Positions 6,015-13,396 of a DNA stretch of 13,396 bases are shown piece by piece. The stretch covers positions 1 to 13,396 of the forward strand of contig CAMPJN010000069.1 in the NCBI GenBank assembly GCA_946886875.1. Reading direction: 5' to 3'. This stretch comes from an uncultured Pseudomonas sp. (GTDB lineage: Bacteria; Pseudomonadota; Gammaproteobacteria; Pseudomonadales; Pseudomonadaceae). The stretch's first letter is position 1. Each line of letters begins with the position of its first letter. The notes under the pieces are model-generated. The model saw only the letters and a program-made list of their open reading frames with translations. It was not told the origin of the DNA and made no database searches. The translations under genes and the position numbers were made by a program.

Positions 6015-6979
6015 GCGATGCTGACATTGTCGAGCTGGGCACGCTCTGTCCCGGCGGTGTCGTGCGCGATGTTGACCTGTCGGCGATCAGTCAGTGGCGG
6101 ATCGGGGGGCGGGCGGACCTGATGCTGCACCCGTCCTCGACCTCTGAGGTCGAAGCGCTGATGGTGTGGTTCGATAACCGGGGCATTCGCCCAGTGGTGA
6201 TCGGGCTGACCAGCAATCTGTTGTTTGACGATGCTGGTCTGCGCGTGCCCTGCATTCAGATAGGCGGACGCATGGCGCAGATTGGCATTGACGGCACACG
6301 CGTACAGGTTCAAGCCGGTGCTTGGGTGCCGGGCCTGGCGCGAATCCTTATGCGGGCGGGGCTGGGCGGCGCTGAACATATCTGCGGCATACCCGGTACC
6401 TTGGGGGGGTTGATCTGCATGAATGGCGGCAGCCAGCGCAAGGGGATCGGCGGTGCCGTGCTGCAGGTCGAGAGCGTTGCTGTGCATGGCCAGACGCACA
6501 AACGCAATGCCGCTGACTGCGGTTTTGCCTATCGCCAATCGATCTTTCAGGCCAATGGCGAGATCGTCACCTCTGCCACGTTGCACTTTGCTCCCCGGTC
6601 CTGCGCCGAAATCCGCGCCGAGATGCGCGCGATCCTTGCCGACCGCCGCCGCAAATTCCCCCGCAAACAGCCCAATTGCGGTTCGGTCTTCAAGTCGAAT
6701 CCCGCCATGTATGCCGAGATCGGTCCGCCCGGCGCCGCGATCGAGAAGCTGGGCTTCAAGGGGCAGCGCCTGGGTGGGGCGCTTGTGTCGCCTCTGCACG
6801 CCAATTTTATCGTCAACACTGGCGGCGCGACGGCGCACGATGTCCTGACCCTGATCGCCCAGATTGGTGACACGGTTCTGGCCGCGACCGGCTACCGCAT
6901 GGAGGCCGAGGCCTGCTTTGTGCGCGCCGATGGCACCATTCAGCCCGCTGACACCGTCCTGACCGGAAGCTTCCCATGA
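6002..6979 (+). CDS. murB: MurB homologue: UDP-N-acetylmuramate dehydrogenase
   Basis: A 325-residue FAD enzyme of the MurB family, which reduces UDP-GlcNAc-enolpyruvate to UDP-MurNAc with NADPH. In order: the SQWRIGGRADL N-terminal motif (residues 30-40), the FAD-binding IGLTSNLLFDDAG (67-79), GIPGTLGGLICMNGGS (129-144), GFAYRQSIF with Arg178 (E. coli R159), CGSVFKSNP with the proton-donating Ser228 (E. coli S229), and EAEACFV near the end with a Glu at 301 or 303 matching E. coli E325. Length and the missing extra loop suggest the short type II group rather than the E. coli type I. The start ATG lies inside murA (13-base overlap) and the end overlaps the next glycosyltransferase by four bases (ATGA), so the three genes are translationally coupled. 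Base use is strongly G+C-rich. A housekeeping murB should exist elsewhere in the genome. Confidence 0.93.
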   Translation: MDRLSDADIVELGTLCPGGVVRDVDLSAISQWRIGGRADLMLHPSSTSEVEALMVWFDNRGIRPVVIGLTSNLLFDDAGLRVPCIQIGGRMAQIGIDGTRVQVQAGAWVPGLARILMRAGLGGAEHICGIPGTLGGLICMNGGSQRKGIGGAVLQVESVAVHGQTHKRNAADCGFAYRQSIFQANGEIVTSATLHFAPRSCAEIRAEMRAILADRRRKFPRKQPNCGSVFKSNPAMYAEIGPPGAAIEKLGFKGQRLGGALVSPLHANFIVNTGGATAHDVLTLIAQIGDTVLAATGYRMEAEACFVRADGTIQPADTVLTGSFP

Positions 6980-7908
6980 CCGATCTCCTACCTAAAGTCT
7001 CAGTAGTCTGCGCCTGGTATAACCGTGCCGATTACATATGCGACACCATCGACAGCCTGCTGGCGCAGGACTACCCGAATTTCGACATAATCGTGGTGAA
7101 TGACGGTGGCCCCGACCCCCGCGTGCGCGAGATACTGGACAGTTACGACGACCCACGCCTGCGGGTGATCCACCAGGAAAACACCGGCTTCACCCGCGCC
7201 ATCCGTCGCGCGATTGACGAAAGTGATAGTGAGTATATAGCGATCCAGGGGGCAGGGGATGTGTCGCTGCCGGGGCGGTTGGCGGCGCAGGTAGCGTATC
7301 TGGAGAAACGGCCGGATTTTGCTGTTGTTGGGTGCCGTTATGTCAATCAGGTCAAGGGGCCGAATGGGGATGGTGCGCGAACCCCCGCCCGTGTCCGCCC
7401 GTTGGAGCCTGCTGCGCGCGATATCATGAAGGGCAATCCGTTTAGCCATGGTGAGGTGTTGATGCGGCGGGCTGCATATGATGTTGTTGGTGGTTATCGC
7501 GTCTTCTTCGAGAATTCACAGGACAAGGATCTGTGGATGCGCATGAGTCATCGCTATCGATTGGGAATCGTCGATGCGTGTCATTACCAACGGAATATCT
7601 TTCTCGCTGATGGCATTGCATCCGATTTTGATAAGACGCTCAAGCAGATTGCCTTTTCTCGCGTGGCGGATCTTTGCCATCACGAACGGCTGCGCGGGGA
7701 GATTGATTCGGTCGAACGTTACGGGCAACTTGCCTTGATGCGCGTGCCGAGGGGGTGGAGGACGACATGGCGAATTGTGAGGGCGGTACGGCACGCATCC
7801 GTGTATTCACCACATTCCTCTAGTTCGCTGATGACTATTTATGGCTTGTTCGGAGTTCATAATTTTGTTTTTGCGCGCTTGGCGCAATTGCTTGTCGCTA
7901 GAGGGTAA
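6976..7908 (+). CDS. Family 2 glycosyltransferase next to murAB
   Basis: The 310-residue product has a GT-A fold start (KVSVVCAWYNRADYICDTI), the nucleotide-binding VVNDGG (residues 40-45) and a later SQDKDLWMRM block corresponding to the ED-DLW acceptor/catalytic motif of family 2. The expected metal-binding D-x-D-D after YIAIQ is GAGD (residues 92-95), keeping only the last Asp, so metal use may be altered. It begins inside the murB stop (ATGA), and the gene trio reads as one unit. I infer that it may transfer the sugar made by MurA/MurB, but donor and linkage cannot be read. The first part is G+C-rich like murB; the second part (after about 7200) is less so. The stop is followed directly, in the same frame, by a remnant of another glycosyltransferase. 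Confidence 0.88.
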   Translation: MTDLLPKVSVVCAWYNRADYICDTIDSLLAQDYPNFDIIVVNDGGPDPRVREILDSYDDPRLRVIHQENTGFTRAIRRAIDESDSEYIAIQGAGDVSLPGRLAAQVAYLEKRPDFAVVGCRYVNQVKGPNGDGARTPARVRPLEPAARDIMKGNPFSHGEVLMRRAAYDVVGGYRVFFENSQDKDLWMRMSHRYRLGIVDACHYQRNIFLADGIASDFDKTLKQIAFSRVADLCHHERLRGEIDSVERYGQLALMRVPRGWRTTWRIVRAVRHASVYSPHSSSSLMTIYGLFGVHNFVFARLAQLLVARG

Positions 7909-7911
7909 GCA

Positions 7912-8061
7912 GTGTCTGTGGATAAATCGGTCGCGCAGGTATCCGAGCTTTATCGCGATGCTCCGCTCAGGGCACGGCTGTCACGCAGCGCGAAACGGAA
8001 TGGGGAGCAAAGTTACGAGGGTGTCATCATGCATCGCTGGGATGAGGTGTTCGATGGCTGA
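7912..8061 (+). pseudogene. C-terminal scrap of a GT4-type glycosyltransferase
   Basis: The frame from 7912 to the TGA at 8059 reads VAQVSELYRDAPLRARLSRS, then AKRNGEQSYEGVIMHRWDEVF. This is the usual C-terminal helix of family 4/1 glycosyltransferases (pattern LL-DP-LRARLGE-AR-R---F-WE-V---W--VY). About 50 residues remain and no upstream part exists: the preceding four bases join directly to the GT2 stop in the same frame. The TGA overlaps the next gene's ATG by eight bases, the kind of coupling two intact neighbours would have. I infer that an older glycosyltransferase was cut when the block before it was inserted. A new 49-residue gene starting at GTG 7912 is possible but less likely. Confidence 0.7.
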
Positions 8062-9169
8062 TGTGTCCGGTGCACGCATCGCGTTCTTTCTCCCTTCTCT
8101 GAGCGGTGGTGGCGCAGAGCGAGTTCTGGTGACACTTGCCAACAGTCTGGCGTGCCGGGGGCATTCGGTCGATTTCGTCCTGTGCTCGCGTAGTGGCCCT
8201 TACCTCAAGGACTTGGATGAGAGGGTCAATATCATCGATCTGCACACTCGTCGAGTTATTACGGCCGTCATTCCTCTGCTGCTGTACCTGCGTAGGGCTC
8301 GGCCCCATGCGCTGATGTCTTCCCTGATGCACAGCAATGTAGTGGCTTCCTTGGCGATTACGCTCGATGGTCGCAAAACGCGCTTACTCCTGCGTGAAGC
8401 CAATACTCTGGGAGCCGGCGGCAGAAACATCTCGATCAAGCATTACGTGCTGATGAAAATGGTCGGTTGGGCCTATCGCCGCGCAGATGCATTGGTGGCT
8501 GTATCACAAGGTGTCCTAGATCAGATGGTTCGGGTCTTGCGCTTACCTGCTAGGGTTGAAAAACAAGTAATTCTGAACCCGGTCGTCGAGGAGACTCTGC
8601 GTTCCAGGTATCACCTACCAGTCTCGCCTGCATGGCCCTGGGAGGATGGTCTGCCGGTTCTGTTGGGGGTAGGTCGACTGGTGCCGGCGAAGGATTTTTC
8701 GACGTTGCTGGAAGCCTTCACCTTGGTCAACCGGGTGCGACCGTCGCGGCTGATCATTCTCGGTGAAGGGCCTGAGCGCGACGCATTGCAGGTGCAAGCC
8801 CAACGGCTGGGCGTCTCCGACAGTGTCTGGCTGCCGGGCTTCGTCGAAAATCCATTTGCTCACATGCGAAACGCATCGGTCTTTGTCTTGTCGTCGAGGC
8901 TAGAAGGTTTGCCGAACGTGCTGATCCAGGCCATGGCTTGCGAAACACCGGTGGTCGCCACGCGCTGTCCCAGTGGCCCGGAAGAAATTCTCGAGAACGG
9001 GCGTCTTGGCGCTTTGGTCGAGGTGGGTGATGTGCAGGCCATGGCCGCGGCGATCCTGGACTCCCTCGAAGGGCGAGCCGGGGCCAAGGGGCTGAGTGAC
9101 AACCGCTATGACGTTGACGTGGTCACTGATCAGTACCAGGCTCTGATACTCGGGGGTGGGAACCGATGA
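8054..9169 (+). CDS. Family 4 glycosyltransferase (GT-B fold)
   Basis: The 371-residue product opens with ARIAFFLPSLSGGGAERVLV (GGGAE at residues 18-22), the typical N-terminal acceptor domain start of GT4 enzymes. The C-terminal donor domain shows LLGVGRLVPAKDFSTLLEAF, ILGEGPER and SRLEGLPNVLIQAMA. In the E-x7-E motif the second Glu is Gln292 (first Glu 284), a common variant in GT4 enzymes of polysaccharide loci. CPSGPEEIL follows. It transfers a sugar from a nucleotide donor to the growing lipid-linked unit at the cytoplasmic membrane; donor unknown. ATG 8054 is chosen because GATGAGG lies six bases upstream and it begins at the domain start. The frame extends to 7841, but only as an out-of-frame reading of the previous gene. 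It overlaps the next gene by four bases. Confidence 0.9.
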   Translation: MADVSGARIAFFLPSLSGGGAERVLVTLANSLACRGHSVDFVLCSRSGPYLKDLDERVNIIDLHTRRVITAVIPLLLYLRRARPHALMSSLMHSNVVASLAITLDGRKTRLLLREANTLGAGGRNISIKHYVLMKMVGWAYRRADALVAVSQGVLDQMVRVLRLPARVEKQVILNPVVEETLRSRYHLPVSPAWPWEDGLPVLLGVGRLVPAKDFSTLLEAFTLVNRVRPSRLIILGEGPERDALQVQAQRLGVSDSVWLPGFVENPFAHMRNASVFVLSSRLEGLPNVLIQAMACETPVVATRCPSGPEEILENGRLGALVEVGDVQAMAAAILDSLEGRAGAKGLSDNRYDVDVVTDQYQALILGGGNR

Positions 9170-10356
9170 CTGAGCGGACCCCACCCGTTTTGCGGGTGGC
9201 CACGGTTTTCATGACCTATCCTGTCGCATCGGAAACCTTCGCCCAGCGCGATGTCAAAGCGCTGCAGCGCCTTGGGCACAGCGTCGAAATCCATCAGCTC
9301 AACCCTCGCACCGACGGCGCACTAGATAAGCTCAAGTCGATGGCTTCGAATGTGAAGGCGCTGCTGGGCTTTCCCGCTCCGGGCCAGCTGATCGGCCTGT
9401 TCTTCCGGCTCCTGTTCAGCCGGCATTGGCGCCTGGTCGATCGTTTGAAATGCATTTGCTTGCTACCAGCGGCTGCACACGTCGCCAAGCGGATCATCGC
9501 CAGTCAGCCGGATGTCGTGCATTTGTTCTGGGGACACTATCCATCGCTGGTTACCCTGCTGGTCGAGGGGCATTTGCCGCGCGGCCGTTTGTCCATGTTT
9601 CTTGGCGCGTATGACCTCGAGATGAAACTACCGGTTTCCCGGTGGGCGCATGCCACTAGCGACCTGCTGTTCACTCATGCGCAGGTCAATGTGGCCGATA
9701 TCCAGTCATTTCTGGGCAGGAGCGCGCAGCCGCGGGTGATACACCGGGGCATTGACCTGCAGCCTTATCCAGTCGACGCCTACGTCGGCTTTGCCGAGCG
9801 GCGCGCGCAGATATTCACGGCTGGCCGGCTGATCGCTGACAAAGGCTTCGATCGGGTGATCCGGGTTTTCGCCCAGGTACATGCATCCTGCCCGGAGGCC
9901 CGTCTGGCGATTGCTGGCACAGGCCCCGAGCTGACTGCACTGCAGCAGTTGACACGCTCGCTGGGCCTGGAAAATGCCGTTAGTTTTCTGGGCTGGCTCG
10001 ACGAGCAGCAAGTGCGTGAACAACTGGCCAGCAGTCGGGTCTTCGTGCTGTTGTCGACCAAACTGGGCGAGCGCTTGCCCAATGCCGTCAAGGAGGGCAT
10101 GGCCGCTGGCTGCGTCTGCATTAGCAGTGACTCGCCAGGGATAGATGAATTGCTTGAGGATGGACGCTCAGGGTTCATTCTCGATGTAGGCAGCGAGGCG
10201 CGAATCGCCCAGACCGTGCTCATCGCCCTGCGCGACGACGCCATGTCGATGGGCAGAGCGGCTGTGGCCAAAGTGCGCAACAGTTTCGACGTAGAGGTTT
10301 CAGCAAAGAAGTATTTGGCGCTATGGCAGGACGAGGGTAACGAAACTCATGAATGA
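9166..10356 (+). CDS. Family 4 glycosyltransferase (GT-B fold)
   Basis: A 396-residue GT4-type enzyme. The N-terminal domain includes TYPVASETFAQRDVKALQRL, the start seen in colanic-acid-type (WcaL-like) transferases that begin with a PK-SETF motif; here P-ASETF. HLFWGHYPS and a later HRGIDL at the domain linker follow. The donor domain has TAGRLIADKGFDRVI, IAGTGPE and GERLPNAVKEGMAAG with an intact E-x7-E (Glu302 and Glu310). It starts in the ATGA overlap with the preceding gene and ends overlapping the next by eight bases, so the three glycosyltransferases form one coupled set. It probably adds one residue of the repeat unit; donor and linkage are unknown. Confidence 0.9.
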   Translation: MTERTPPVLRVATVFMTYPVASETFAQRDVKALQRLGHSVEIHQLNPRTDGALDKLKSMASNVKALLGFPAPGQLIGLFFRLLFSRHWRLVDRLKCICLLPAAAHVAKRIIASQPDVVHLFWGHYPSLVTLLVEGHLPRGRLSMFLGAYDLEMKLPVSRWAHATSDLLFTHAQVNVADIQSFLGRSAQPRVIHRGIDLQPYPVDAYVGFAERRAQIFTAGRLIADKGFDRVIRVFAQVHASCPEARLAIAGTGPELTALQQLTRSLGLENAVSFLGWLDEQQVREQLASSRVFVLLSTKLGERLPNAVKEGMAAGCVCISSDSPGIDELLEDGRSGFILDVGSEARIAQTVLIALRDDAMSMGRAAVAKVRNSFDVEVSAKKYLALWQDEGNETHE

Positions 10357-11134
10357 GCCGACGGTTTCCATCATCATGCCGTCCTATAATGCGGCGCGAT
10401 TTATCCTGGCGTCCATTGCCAGTGTCGTTGCCCAGACCTTCACCGACTGGGAATTGCTGATCGTCGATGACGCCTCCCGCGACGACACGGTCGAGCAGAT
10501 CCGTGCGCACTACCAGCACGAATCGCGGGTTCGGCTGACCGTGCTGGCGCAGAACCAGGGGGCGGCCGTGGCGCGCAACACTGCCATCGAGGCAGCCCGA
10601 GGGCGCTACATTGCATTTCTCGATTGCGACGACCACTGGCTGCCGGAAAAGCTCGAGGTTCAGCTGCGGTTCATGGAGCAGACCGGGTCATCGTTCACGT
10701 TCACCGCTTACGAGAAAGTGCTGGAAACAGGGGAGCAGGTCGCAGTCGTTGGCGTTCCGCAACGCACCACCTATCACTCTATGCTCAAGACTTCGGTGGT
10801 CGGTTGCTCGACCGCTATGTACGATAGCCACTATTTCGGCAAGGTCTTGATGCCGCTGGTACGGATGCGTCAGGACTTCGGCCTGTGGCTGGCTTTGCTC
10901 AAGAAAACGCCCCATGGTCGCGGCATCCAGCAGGTGCTGGTTCGCTATAACGTTCGGGCCGATTCCATCTCTTCGAACAAACGCAACGCCGCGCTTTACA
11001 CGTGGCGTGTATATCGCCAAGTGGAACGTCTACCACTTCCAGCGGCACTGTGGTTTTTTGCCAACTACGCATTCAGAGGTTTCGTGCGGCACTGTTACCC
11101 CGGATGGGCAAAGAAGCTCGGAATCATGGACTGA
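10349..11134 (+). CDS. Family 2 glycosyltransferase
   Basis: A 261-residue GT-A enzyme with the classical family 2 layout: TVSIIMPSYNAARFILASI at the start, LLIVDDASRDDT (Asp40-Asp41), QNQGAAVARNTAI, and the metal-binding DCDD at residues 92-95 in AFLDCDDHWLPEKL. The later RQDFGLWLALL block fills the place of the ED--LW motif. It resembles small WbbK/EpsE-like O-antigen transferases that act after priming. The start overlaps the preceding stop by eight bases. It ends the overlapping glycosyltransferase set; a 57-base gap then separates it from ugd. Confidence 0.9.
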   Translation: MNEPTVSIIMPSYNAARFILASIASVVAQTFTDWELLIVDDASRDDTVEQIRAHYQHESRVRLTVLAQNQGAAVARNTAIEAARGRYIAFLDCDDHWLPEKLEVQLRFMEQTGSSFTFTAYEKVLETGEQVAVVGVPQRTTYHSMLKTSVVGCSTAMYDSHYFGKVLMPLVRMRQDFGLWLALLKKTPHGRGIQQVLVRYNVRADSISSNKRNAALYTWRVYRQVERLPLPAALWFFANYAFRGFVRHCYPGWAKKLGIMD

Positions 11135-11191
11135 CTCCCATATGGGATTGGTTGCGTTCTCCTCCTTATTGATTGTTTCAGGAATTTAAGC

Positions 11192-12535
11192 ATGAAGATC
11201 ACCGTTTTTGGCACTGGCTACGTCGGGCTGGTCACTGGCGCTTGCCTGGCCGATGTCGGCCATCAGGTTATGTGCGTCGATGTTGACCAGGCCAAGATCG
11301 AAGGGCTCAAACAAGGCATTTTGCCAATTTACGAGCCAGGCCTGGATTCGATGGTTACCCGTAACCACGCCGAAGGCCGGTTGCATTTCACCACCGATGC
11401 CGCAACGGGCGTAGCCTTCGGCGAGGTGCAGTTTATTGCTGTGGGAACTCCACCGGATGAGGATGGTTCGGCTGATCTAAAATATGTGCTTGCCGTGGCC
11501 ACGACTATCGCAACCCATATGACTGGTTATAAGGTAGTGGTCGATAAATCCACAGTGCCGGTGGGCACCGCCGACAAGGTCAAGGCTACGATCGGGCAGA
11601 TACTGGAGCAGCGTGGCCAGTCTTTGCCGTTCGATGTTTGTTCCAATCCCGAGTTTCTCAAAGAAGGTGCGGCCATTGAGGACTTCACCAAGGGCGCGCG
11701 CATTGTCGTGGGTACTGATTCCGAAGCCGTGCGCACGCGTATACGTGAGTGCTATGCCCCCTACAGCCGTAACCATGACAAGCTGATTTTCATGGACGTG
11801 CGCTCAGCCGAGCTGACCAAGTACGCAGCCAATGCAATGCTCGCGACAAAAATCAGTTTTATGAACGAAATGGCACAACTGGCCGAACGCCTGGGCGCCG
11901 ATATCGAGCAGGTGCGCTTGGGAATTGGTTCCGATCCGCGTATCGGCTTCCACTTTATCTACCCAGGGTGTGGTTACGGTGGCTCCTGTTTTCCCAAAGA
12001 CGTGCAGGCCCTGGCGCGTACGGCGCAGCAGATCGGCTATGAAGCTGCGTTACTCAATGCCGTGGAAGCGGTTAATGACCGACAGAAGACGGTATTGTTC
12101 AGCAAGTTGAATAGCGCTTTTGATGGCCAGCTGGAAGGCAAAACCATTGCCTTGTGGGGGCTTGCGTTCAAGCCCAACACTGACGATATGCGTGAGGCGC
12201 CTAGTCGTGAGCTGATGGAGTCGCTTTGGACCGCAGGTGCCAAAGTGCAGGCGTTCGACCCCGAGGCGATGAAGGAAACCGCGCGCATCTATGGTGAGCG
12301 AAGCGACCTGAGCCTGGTTAACAGCCGCGAAGCCGCCCTGCAGGGCGCTGACGCCTTGGTGATTTGTACCGAGTGGAAGCAGTTCCGCACCGTCGACTTC
12401 AGTTGGCTCAAGGACCAGCTGGCAAGCCCGGTGCTGGTGGATGGACGTAACCTGTTCGATCCGCAAACAGTCAAGGCGGCCGGCCTGATGTACTACGCGA
12501 TCGGTCGTGCCGATTCGCTGCAACCCGTTCTCTGA
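11192..12535 (+). CDS. ugd: UDP-glucose 6-dehydrogenase
   Basis: A 447-residue enzyme of the UDP-glucose/GDP-mannose dehydrogenase family, which oxidises UDP-glucose to UDP-glucuronate with two NAD+. The NAD-binding GTGYVG is at residues 7-12, NPEFLKEG at 152-159, the central-helix [16 protein letters not shown] at 205-220 with conserved lysines, and the catalytic Cys266 in [12 protein letters not shown]; a C-terminal UDP-binding domain with [14 protein letters not shown] follows. CAGGAA eight bases before the ATG is the likely ribosome binding site. The product feeds directly into the downstream epimerase, a common pair for making UDP-galacturonate. No sequence sign separates it from other UDP-glucose dehydrogenases such as those for alginate-like polymers, but the context fits O-antigen precursor supply. 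Confidence 0.96.
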   Translation: MKITVFGTGYVGLVTGACLADVGHQVMCVDVDQAKIEGLKQGILPIYEPGLDSMVTRNHAEGRLHFTTDAATGVAFGEVQFIAVGTPPDEDGSADLKYVLAVATTIATHMTGYKVVVDKSTVPVGTADKVKATIGQILEQRGQSLPFDVCSNPEFLKEGAAIEDFTKGARIVVGTDSEAVRTRIRECYAPYSRNHDKLIFMDVRSAELTKYAANAMLATKISFMNEMAQLAERLGADIEQVRLGIGSDPRIGFHFIYPGCGYGGSCFPKDVQALARTAQQIGYEAALLNAVEAVNDRQKTVLFSKLNSAFDGQLEGKTIALWGLAFKPNTDDMREAPSRELMESLWTAGAKVQAFDPEAMKETARIYGERSDLSLVNSREAALQGADALVICTEWKQFRTVDFSWLKDQLASPVLVDGRNLFDPQTVKAAGLMYYAIGRADSLQPVL

Positions 12536-12550
12536 TCGTAGGTTGATGCT

Positions 12551-13396
12551 ATGAAAGTCCTGGTAACGGGAGCTGCTGGTTTTATCGGCTTCCATGTCTG
12601 CCGCTATTTACTCGAGCGCGGAGACGAGGTTGTCGGTATCGATAACCTCAATGAGTATTACGAAGTCGAACTCAAGTACGCTCGGTTGGCAGAGCTTGAG
12701 CCGCAGGCGCGGTTCCGCTTCGTTCGCATGGACATCGCCGACCGCGAAGCCATGACGGCCCTGTTCGCCAGCGAAGGCTTCAACCGGGTCGTGCATTTGG
12801 CAGCCCAGGCGGGGGTGCGTTATTCCATTGAAAACCCGCATGCCTATGCGGATAGCAATCTGCTGGGCTTCCTCAATGTGCTTGAGGGTTGCCGTCAAGC
12901 GGCTGTCGAACACTTGGTCTATGCGTCCTCCAGCTCGGTATACGGTGCCAACGAAACGATGCCGTTCAGCGCCCATGACAATGTCGATCACCCAGTGTCT
13001 CTATACGCGGCTACCAAGAAGGCCAATGAGCTGATGGCGCACTCCTACAGTCACCTGTATGGCCTGCCGACCACCGGACTGCGTTTCTTCACCGTTTACG
13101 GACCTTGGGGCCGGCCAGATATGTCGCCGTTTCTGTTTGTCCGTGCGATTCTTGAAAGCACGCCGCTAAAGGTGTTCAACCATGGCAAGCACCGTCGAGA
13201 CTTTACCTATATCGACGACATAGTCGAAGGCGTGGTGCGTTGCCTGGATCGTGTCGCCGAGCGCAATGCCGAGTGGTCAGGCCTGCAACCGGATCCGGCC
13301 AGTAGCAAGGCGCCTTGGCGTGTCTATAACATCGGCAATAGCGAGCCGGTAGAGCTGCTCGCCTATAGAGAATTTATCGAGAAGGCCCTAGGTAAG
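12551..13396 (+). CDS. UDP-glucuronate 4-epimerase-like protein (partial, 3' end missing)
   Basis: The frame is open from ATG 12551 to the end of the window: 282 codons without a stop, so the last part lies outside (family length is about 330-350). It is an extended SDR epimerase. The Rossmann motif VTGAAGFIG is at residues 5-13, [13 protein letters not shown] at 80-92, the catalytic Ser in [10 protein letters not shown] (about 123-132), and Tyr152 and Lys156 in [24 protein letters not shown] and [17 protein letters not shown] are typical of CapI/GAE proteins that interconvert UDP-GlcA and UDP-GalA. It starts fifteen bases after ugd, which makes its substrate. A diverged C-terminal remnant of the same family lies at 2530-2925. 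UDP-glucose or UDP-GlcNAc epimerase activity is less likely given the neighbour. Confidence 0.92.
   Translation, partial: MKVLVTGAAGFIGFHVCRYLLERGDEVVGIDNLNEYYEVELKYARLAELEPQARFRFVRMDIADREAMTALFASEGFNRVVHLAAQAGVRYSIENPHAYADSNLLGFLNVLEGCRQAAVEHLVYASSSSVYGANETMPFSAHDNVDHPVSLYAATKKANELMAHSYSHLYGLPTTGLRFFTVYGPWGRPDMSPFLFVRAILESTPLKVFNHGKHRRDFTYIDDIVEGVVRCLDRVAERNAEWSGLQPDPASSKAPWRVYNIGNSEPVELLAYREFIEKALGK

Noticed and set aside
5756..6838. Long open frame on the minus strand (360 codons) under murB, and another at 4562-5563 under murA
   Set aside because: They lie opposite well-conserved MurA and MurB coding sequence, have low-complexity compositions rich in Arg, Ala and Ser or His and Gln, and show no family motif. 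They are by-products of G+C-rich codon use.
7841..8053. N-terminal extension of the GT4 gene at 8054
   Set aside because: It is an out-of-frame reading of the end of the GT2 gene and the GT4 remnant. The recognised domain starts just after ATG 8054, which has GATGAGG upstream.
11136..11147. Perfect 12-base palindrome TCCCATATGGGA between GT2 and ugd
   Set aside because: It has no loop or T-run for a terminator and is too short to call an operator without further copies.
1..13396. tRNA, rRNA or CRISPR array
   Set aside because: No cloverleaf-like sequence, rRNA stretch or regularly spaced repeats were seen on either strand.

Overview
The window looks like a Pseudomonas chromosome. It opens with the last codons of ribosomal protein S1 (rpsA) and its terminator, followed by ihfB. 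The IHF-beta protein is almost residue for residue the Pseudomonas form as I recall it, and the rpsA-ihfB gap carries Pseudomonas-style palindromic (REP-like) repeats. In Pseudomonas the stretch downstream of ihfB (himD) is the classical, highly variable O-antigen (O-specific antigen) locus. Everything from about 1 kb onward reads as one such locus, all on the + strand.

Layout. 1-620: rpsA end, terminator, repeat-rich gap and a candidate ihfB promoter. 621-905: ihfB. 906-1441: no gene, but a hairpin, a candidate promoter and an ops-like element expected in the leader of a long RfaH-dependent polysaccharide operon. 1442-2925: a graveyard of gene remnants. It holds a frameshifted C-terminal piece of an MBL-fold RNA-processing hydrolase, then the N-terminal half of an IS630-type transposase joined in frame to the C-terminal third of a UDP-glucuronate-epimerase-like protein. 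2918-4742: a Wzx-like flippase and a hexapeptide-repeat acetyltransferase, with a sharp fall in G+C part way through the flippase. 4755-7908: a G+C-rich, tightly overlapping block of a complete MurA homologue, a complete MurB homologue and a family 2 glycosyltransferase. 7912-8061: a C-terminal scrap of a GT4-type glycosyltransferase. 8054-11134: three overlapping glycosyltransferases (GT4, GT4, GT2). 11192-13396: UDP-glucose 6-dehydrogenase, then a UDP-glucuronate-4-epimerase-like gene that runs off the right edge.

How it may work together. Ugd and the epimerase would supply UDP-glucuronate and UDP-galacturonate. The glycosyltransferases would assemble a repeat unit on a lipid carrier, the acetyltransferase may decorate it, and Wzx would flip it. 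The most unusual part is the MurA-MurB pair. These enzymes normally make UDP-MurNAc for peptidoglycan and are normally encoded away from surface-polysaccharide loci. Both keep their catalytic residues, overlap each other, and overlap a glycosyltransferase. The simplest inference is a dedicated supply of UDP-MurNAc, or another lactyl-ether amino sugar, for the surface glycan. No Wzy polymerase, Wzz chain-length regulator or initiating sugar-phosphate transferase is seen inside the window. The mosaic base composition and the remnant genes at block joins suggest that the locus was built by serial replacement.
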